Assembly (NCBI GenBank): GCA_036429605.1
Contig: JAVFKD010000002.1
Location: forward strand, 3,348,001-3,412,000
DNA: 64,000 nt
Reading direction: 5' to 3'
Source: Cladobotryum mycophilum
Lineage: Eukaryota > Ascomycota > Sordariomycetes > Hypocreales > Hypocreaceae
In this document: piece by piece, positions 58,098 to 64,000 of the stretch
Layout of the letters: every line of letters starts with the position of its first letter
Numbering within the stretch: the first letter of the stretch is position 1
Position numbers and translations under genes: made by a program
The notes under the pieces: generated by a model
Databases searched by the model: none
Seen by the model: the letters and a program-made list of their open reading frames with translations, nothing else
Told to the model about the DNA's origin: nothing

Positions 58098-59935
58098 ATG
58101 GAATGCTTGAGGAACAAGTTCTCTGGCGGTGTTCTCCTCGATGGAGGCCGCTACCAAACCATTTCACCACTCAACCATGGCTCATTCGGCATGGTCTTCC
58201 TGGCACAGGACCTTTTTACCAACCAGACAGTTGCTATCAAGTGTCTCACCAAGAGGTCCGCTCCAAACGATGCTGGCCTCGATCTAGCGGTTGATGATAG
58301 ATCCGAGGAATTTGCATTGCATAACGGCCTCGCATCACATCCTAATATCGTTAATCTGCTAGACAAGTTTGAGACAGATTCCCATCTCTATCTAGTCATG
58401 GAATTCTGTTCTCAGGGTGACCTATATGAGGCCATCCGCAACGGCCATGGCCCTCTGCAAACGGAACACGTCCGTCAGTTCATGTTGGAATTGGTCGACG
58501 CAGTTGCCTACATCCACTCAAAGGGTGTTTTTCACAGAGACATCAAGCCGGAAAACATCTTTCTCACTCAAGATGGCGCTATGAAACTTGGTGACTTCGG
58601 TCTCGCGACCACTGATAAGTGGTCTTACGAGACAACTGTTGGCAGCGACCGCTACATGGCTCCGGAGCAATTCGACTCGGCTGGTGCTGGATACTCACCG
58701 GCCGAGGCTGATATCTGGGCCATTGGCATTTGCCTGCTCAACATTCTCTTCTCACGGAACCCTTTCACTACTCCAACTGAGGCGGATCCGCTTTTCCTTG
58801 ACTTTTCTCGAGATAAGCAAAGTTTGTTCGATGTCTTTCCCACCATGTCCCAGGACACCTATGAAGTCATTGTTCAATGCATGAATCTTGACCCCAAGAG
58901 GCGATCTCTCGAGGGGGCTCGAGATGCTCTTCTTGGTGTTGTGAGCTTCACAACCGAGGATGAGTCTCTTGATGACTTCTGTTGTGCTGAAAAGTCGACT
59001 GTGGCGTCTGCCCATCGTGAGCCGTTACGTACCCCCTCTATTCAAAGCCCACAGGTTGAGGGAGGTGCGTTCCCCTGGGCTAAGGTCCTGCATGATGCAC
59101 CTGCTCGTCGCCAGCTCAGTGCTATTCCTGATGACGAGAGCTACACCGAAGACCTCTTCTCCAAGTCAGGTGAGACTGCCGACTGGTGTTCTGCTAGCAT
59201 TCAAACCCCTCATCTTCGATGCTTGATTCACACCTCGGTGCCTCCATGAAGTCTCTTGCCATTTCCAAGCCACGACTACCCTACAAGGTATCACCCACTG
59301 CCGGCTCCTTGCCTATCACCATGGGCAAGCCCTTCGTTTCGGCCATGTCTACCGTGTTTGGGCGAAAGAAGGAGACCGTCTCCAAGAGCTGGAGTGACAT
59401 GTGGGACGAAGACGAGGAGGAAGAGGAGCGCGAGCAGCAGCAGCTTGCTACTCTAAAGGAGGAGATGAACTCACGTACTTGGAGTCGCGAGAGCAGCAAG
59501 GATATGTCCAAGAAGGTTGACAAGGCAGAGCCCGTGGCTACATCTCACGTCATCAAAGGCAACGTGGATGATGACCTCGTCGCGGACGGATTTTTCTTCC
59601 ATGAGGCGACTCCCGTCAAGCAAATCATTAGCATCGCGCCTCGTTACTCTCCACCATCTAAGCGAAGCAACCTTGACAAGTGGGCAGTCCTCGGCGAGCG
59701 TAGGAGGGGTCTCAGTCAATCGATGGAACAGGAAAAGTCACCTGCGTTTAAGCAGCGCCGTCCTATTGGTATTGGATACAAATCTTATGAAGCGGGCGTT
59801 TGGGACCACACCAACAAAAGTGCTTGGGGCAAAGAACGTCTTAAGGATAGCCCCTTTAACAAAGCGAAGGACTGGAACTGGCGTCGAGATAGGCGCTCCG
59901 ATCTTGGGGATATTGAGTGGGTTGGTGGTTGGTAG
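58098..59935 (+). CDS. Ran1/Ksp1-like serine/threonine kinase, frameshifted
   Basis: About 612 residues if one base is added. The kinase domain runs from about residue 18 to 285: glycine loop NHGSFGMVFLAQD, lysine in VAIKCL, HRDIKPEN catalytic loop, DFG and MAPEQ. These are the canonical residues, so the enzyme should be active. Family features (SPLNHGSFG, TVGSDRYMAPEQFDSAGAGY) fit the Ran1/Ksp1/Sks1 group, which acts in nutrient and meiosis control in yeasts; the exact orthologue is not certain. The C-terminal tail is acidic then basic (MWDEDEEEEE, WGKERLKDSPFNKAKDWNW). Odd: the frame breaks at the C4 run 59206-59209. The first frame ends at 59249; adding one C continues as SSSMLDSHLGASMKS into the tail. 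The start is the first ATG in frame, after a long leader. Confidence 0.85.
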
Positions 59936-60878
59936 AGAAACAGGTCTCTGCCCTTCTTCCAATCGTAGTTTGGACCATTTCTGTTTGTCCTGGTAACTGG
60001 GCAATTCTTTTTTTACATGTCGGCCTTGCCGTGTGAGTGCATCTCGTCCCCGCGACGAACTGTTATTGTTCATCGGGGAAAGGTGATTGTCAATTGGATC
60101 TCGTGGGTTTGGTTTATCATGTGGGAGACTGCTTGGGTGCTGGGAATATGATATAGGTCTTAACTCGCTTTCTGCGTATCGTATATTTTCAGATAGTAAA
60201 GAATACCAGAAGTTACCTGCTCAATATATTGTTTGCATCATTCACGCGTGTTAAAATGCCTTTCTATGTACATGGTTGTGCTGCTACATTGCAGACTATC
60301 GACTCTACTCCGTCACGTAAGAGAAGACCTCGGAGCAGAGCCTGTGACATGACTCCAGGATATCACATAGGTACTAAATAACAAATATTAGTAGTAAATA
60401 GATTACGGATTGAAAGATACAAAAAGAATAAAGGAAAATAAGAGCAACGATAGATACACGTCTACTATGTTCAATGTTCGAGTGTTCATTTTTCCACCAC
60501 TTATCTATATCACTTATACAATGAATGTGTGGATGGAAATAACAGCGACATACAGCTCGTCAACAAGAATGCCGGCTTTCGCAAGACACAAGAGACTTTT
60601 TGATACAGTTGATGAATAATATAGATAATTTATCGCTTGTACTAACATCCAGTCATAGATTTTCGACTACCTAATTATCTCTATCGTCTCTCAATCCTGT
60701 TTTTATCAAGTGCACGAAACCAATCCTCATCATTATTGCTTTTACTCCATTAATGCAACCCTTGAATTGCAGCATCTAGCTCTGAACATCCTAGACCAGA
60801 TATATAAACCTCATCCCACCTCTTCAAATAGTTCGGTATGCTTTGCTAAAAGACGGTGTGTTAACTCTATGGCATTCT
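59936..60878. other. Convergent 3' spacer kinase / AVT1
   Basis: About 0.9 kb, A/T-rich after 60150, with no recognised gene. The frame 59517-59996 is a shadow of the kinase tail. Confidence 0.5.
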
Positions 60879-63168
60879 CTAGGCACCAACTAAGGATTTG
60901 GGTAGAAACGTCCAGACCGTGCCAATCAACCCGAGGATGGCAAACAGACCGAGCAAAAATATGGATATGATGCGCTCCTTGATAGAAACTTCCTTCCAGT
61001 AGAGCTTTAGGTAAAATGATAGGGGTAGAACGACGGAGATGAGCGAGCAGAGAGCGGCGCCGAGGAATGCGCATACAGAGTCGAATGCGGGGAAGAGGAT
61101 GGAAATGATGAGCAAGGTAAACACAACGATTATACGGACGATGGCTCGAGAAACAGATCTCACTAGAGCGGTTCTTTGGCCAACGACAGTGTGTGCTGGT
61201 GGTTCGTAGTGCAGCCCACAGAGCACATCAGCGGTAGTAATGAGGGGGCGGGCATTGAGGGGGATCTTAGTCAAGGGAATAACAGCAACGCAAATGCACA
61301 TGAAGACGGTGAGGCCTTCGGGGTATCCTGGGGTTTTGATGATATTGTTGGTTATGGCTTCACCAATGCCGTCACCAAACATGAGAATTCCAACCACGGC
61401 GAGGCAGGTATCCAAAACGTACTAAGAATTCGGGTGTTAGAGGGGTCGGTTTACAAAGGGACAGCTGCAAGTGTGTGAATGGACGGAACCCACAGAGAAT
61501 GAGAATGTGACCTTGACGCCTCGGCTCCATTTGTAGGGATGGCGCATATCTCGATAGATCTAACTGGTGGTCAGTAGCTGCGGCTGACGACACGACATTG
61601 GGTAGTTTCTTACCGAGGGAAAGACAGAGTGAGCTCCCCAGGGACTAAGCATCAAGCCATATGCAAGGGGCAAAGACAGCCAGTTAGAAGGAAGAAGATA
61701 CGTCGCAGCAGGCTGTCTCAGGGAGCCAGGGCTGTCAGGCTTAATAATGCCATCAGCCACGACGATGCAAACGACTTTTTTTAATATATACTTAGTAAAC
61801 TAGGTCTTGTATGGGTTTCGGTCGCAATAACGGGCGCAAACTCACTGCAAAAGGTGGAAAAGATGCCAACAATGCTGGTGTAGCTAAGCCAACGCAAGGG
61901 CAAAACATTGAGAACAAATATGGAAGCAGCGCAAAAACACTTCCATGTTGTAACAGTCGCTACGCTGGGAAGCAACAGAGCCAGTGAGTCGGAGAAGAGA
62001 ATGATCAAGGCAACGCAAGCGGCTACAAGTTCTAGTGTGAACAGGGCAGACACAATAACACGAGCCTTTGTGCCAAACGATATAAAGGCCAGGTCGGAAT
62101 ATGTTATCAGACTGGCGTCGTAGTCCATGCACTTGGCTAATAACTTGGCTGTGTGTGCTGTTACAGCTGCGGTGAGGGTCAGCATAGTCAATCCGAGAAC
62201 CCAGCCGCTCATTTTAAAAGCGAGAGGCAAGCTCAACATGCCAACGCCAATGATGGCATTTATGGAGTTGAAGACGGACTGGGGAAGAGTGCTCTGGCCC
62301 TCAACCGTCAAGACAACCTTGTTTCCCTGCTTAACCTCCCTGACGAGGATTGGCTGTTCTTCGCCATGAGCAGTGTCTTCCTCTACGCCCTCGTCTCCGA
62401 CTATTTGGCCGGTCCTGTGGACGATACGAGGCCGAACCCGAAGAGGCCCTGAGCCAATTGTGCCGTAATGCGAGCCATAGCTTCCAATGATTGAGGACGT
62501 AGTTAAATGAGGAGGGGCAGCGAATATACTGGACCGACTTGTAGACATTGCCAGGGGTGGCAGGTCTTCACATGCTCTCTCGAGGTCTTTGCTCTCCCTT
62601 TCCGTTTCGTCGTCCATTGATGGTCTGCCAATATCATTGCTGACGCTCGGTCCGGCAGATGATCCCTCTAATGGTGATGCCTCGAGATGCTGTCGGAGCA
62701 GGCTAGTTTGTGGGCCTGGTGACTGGTTGACAACACTCCTCCCATACTCAAATGTATCGTCGCTGGTGGCGGCAGTCTGTTGTTCGTGGGAGAAAATAAG
62801 GCTCGGGCGACGGGGGAGGACTTCGGGGAACGCGGCAGCACGCTGCCAACTGCGAGCAAAGGACCTGAAGCTATTGGGACCACCAAAGTCGGCCATTGCT
62901 ACGAGGCGGTTTGTGACGGAGGATCTGATAAACTTTGTCAATGGCTGTTCACTATATATCTTGGATAGGCGAATTGAGTGTAAACTTACCGTCTACGCTC
63001 CCTGCCTCCAATGGCACGTCCTGTAACATTGCCGCCCTCATCATCCATGTCATCGTCATCTAGAAGAGCTTGTTCCTCTCCCAAGATGCTAGATGTTCGA
63101 CTCTCGGAGGGCGAAGGACGGCCATCATACTCGTCCCATGACGTCGGGTTCCTTGATTGCGGGGCCAT
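60879..63168 (-). CDS. AVT1: Vacuolar amino-acid transporter Avt1 (AAAP family)
   Basis: Proton-coupled exchanger that loads neutral amino acids into the vacuole. Five exons on the minus strand (63168-62990, 62924-61846, 61774-61614, 61559-61494, 61421-60879) join in phase to about 675 residues. The N-terminal 270 residues are acidic/Ser-rich and cytosolic, as in yeast Avt1. The transporter core begins with STLPQSVFNSINAIIGVGML SLPLAFKMSGW (the AAAP hallmark, written in two parts) and continues with LPLAYGLMLSPWGAHSVFPS, IYRDMRHPYKW and YVLDTCLAVVGILMFGDGIG, ending LIGTVWTFLPKSLVGA. About eleven hydrophobic segments are visible. The short exon 61559-61494 uses a GTGGGT donor. The start MAPQSRNPTSW is the first ATG. 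Confidence 0.92.
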
Positions 63169-64000
63169 TTGGCTCCCGGTTGACGTGCAGTAAAGTGGAT
63201 TGGGGGGTTTTTTTGTGGCCTTGGGTCGTATATCAAGCTTTGAGTGTGCAGGATGGTTCTGTCTGTCGTCGGGATTTTCTTATGCTTAAAGATTGAGTGG
63301 CGGGGACCAAAAAATAAGGTCCGGTCTTAGCGTTTTCACACTCGGTCTCTATCGTATTTCTGAGTAGAGAAGACGAGGAGACAAGCAGACGAAGGGACGA
63401 GGAGACGCGGAGGATGAACAGGAAGAGGAAGAATGCCGCAATGGATTTCTGGCGGGGCGACCAACAGACGAGGAAGGGGGAGGGGGATCATACAAGTACA
63501 AGTAGCACAGAAAAGTAAAGTACTAGAATATGAAGAGATAATGGCCAGTGCCAGCACCAATAGCACCAACACCAGCGCTACTACTTTTTTTGAAGGGGGG
63601 GATGAAGTTGGGTCAGGCGGACTGAGAAGTTGGACGCGATGGCGGCAGAAAAAAGACCTACTTTGGTAGCTGCAGCAGCAACTAAACCGAGCCGTGCATT
63701 AAGGTGAGGTGACGTCGTGGGGACTGCAGGATACTGCTTATCTTGTAGTGGGGGTTTTCAAGGTACCTATTACTCGGCGGAGCGGAGTAGTAGTACTGGC
63801 TACCTTGGTATTACAAGGCAAAAATCTTTTTTTTCTCTCTCCACTCTCCCCTGCTCCCCTATGTCGCCTATACCATAAATTAGAAGTGGGTGTTTTGAAA
63901 TTCCTTTGCAAGACAAAAGAGCGGGACTGACGATCCAGGCCGTTTTTTTCAAGATTGAGACTCCACTGCGCCTATCAACGGAACAAGCTTCTACCCTGTA
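63169..64000. other. Upstream region of AVT1
   Basis: Promoter and leader of AVT1 plus the window edge. Frames here are short and low-complexity. A G-rich/A-rich patch lies near 63440-63490, and one GGTACCTA string occurs at about 63761. No gene seen. Confidence 0.45.

Noticed and set aside
1..64000. Search by eye for CRISPR arrays, transposase or reverse-transcriptase genes, secondary-metabolite synthases and toxin systems
   Set aside because: None seen: no regularly spaced repeats, no transposase-like or polyketide/peptide synthase-like translations in any of the long frames.

Overview
The window is nuclear DNA from a filamentous ascomycete. The genes carry short spliceosomal introns of about 45-120 bp (GTAAGT/GTATGT-type donors, TAG/CAG acceptors), gene density is about one per 2-3 kb, and the proteins are recognisable fungal orthologues. 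The exon layout and residues (ERMES Mmm1, a WOPR regulator, long intergenic spacers with GGTACCTA-type repeats) suggest a Sordariomycete, probably Hypocreales; the order is inference. No prokaryotic, viral, CRISPR, rRNA or convincing tRNA sequence was seen.

Layout. 0.5-23 kb is a dense housekeeping block: Xaa-Pro aminopeptidase P (+), FUN14 protein (-), lysophospholipid acyltransferase Ale1 (+), a serine-rich two-TM protein (-), Rce1 CAAX protease (+), Mmm1 (-), Vps45 (+), mitochondrial MTO1/MnmG (+), cardiolipin synthase (-) and a WOPR/Gti1-Pac2 transcription factor (-). 23-29.2 kb is a 6.2-kb gene desert upstream of the WOPR gene. 29.2-41 kb holds Tdp1 (-), a FAD-dependent oxidoreductase (+), an EDC1/PNRC-like decapping activator (-), RBX1 (+) and an F-box protein (+). 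41-46 kb is gene-poor: one doubtful exon, a run of three hairpins and a small predicted membrane protein. 46-53 kb is dense again: CorA-type Mg transporter (+), Tim8 (+), ribosomal protein L25/uL23 (-), Bmt2 rRNA methyltransferase (+) and enolase-phosphatase Utr4 (-). 53-58 kb is another long spacer before a Ran1/Ksp1-like kinase (+). Avt1 vacuolar amino-acid transporter (-) closes the window.

Themes. Several genes act on mitochondria or on ER/mitochondrial lipids: Mmm1 (ER-mitochondria tether), cardiolipin synthase, Ale1, FUN14, MTO1, Tim8, and possibly aminopeptidase P through a presequence-like extension. This looks like loose co-location, not a gene cluster. No secondary-metabolite, defence or mobile-element system was recognised.

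The most striking sequence-level observation is that four unrelated conserved genes (Ale1, FAD oxidoreductase, Utr4, Ran1/Ksp1-like kinase) each need exactly one extra base inside a short homopolymer (T6, C5, C5, C4 on the coding strand) to be read through. Systematic under-calling of homopolymers in the assembly is the simplest explanation; recurrent -1 frameshifting is the more exciting alternative. A second structure not explained by genes is the set of three consecutive hairpins at 41738-41833.
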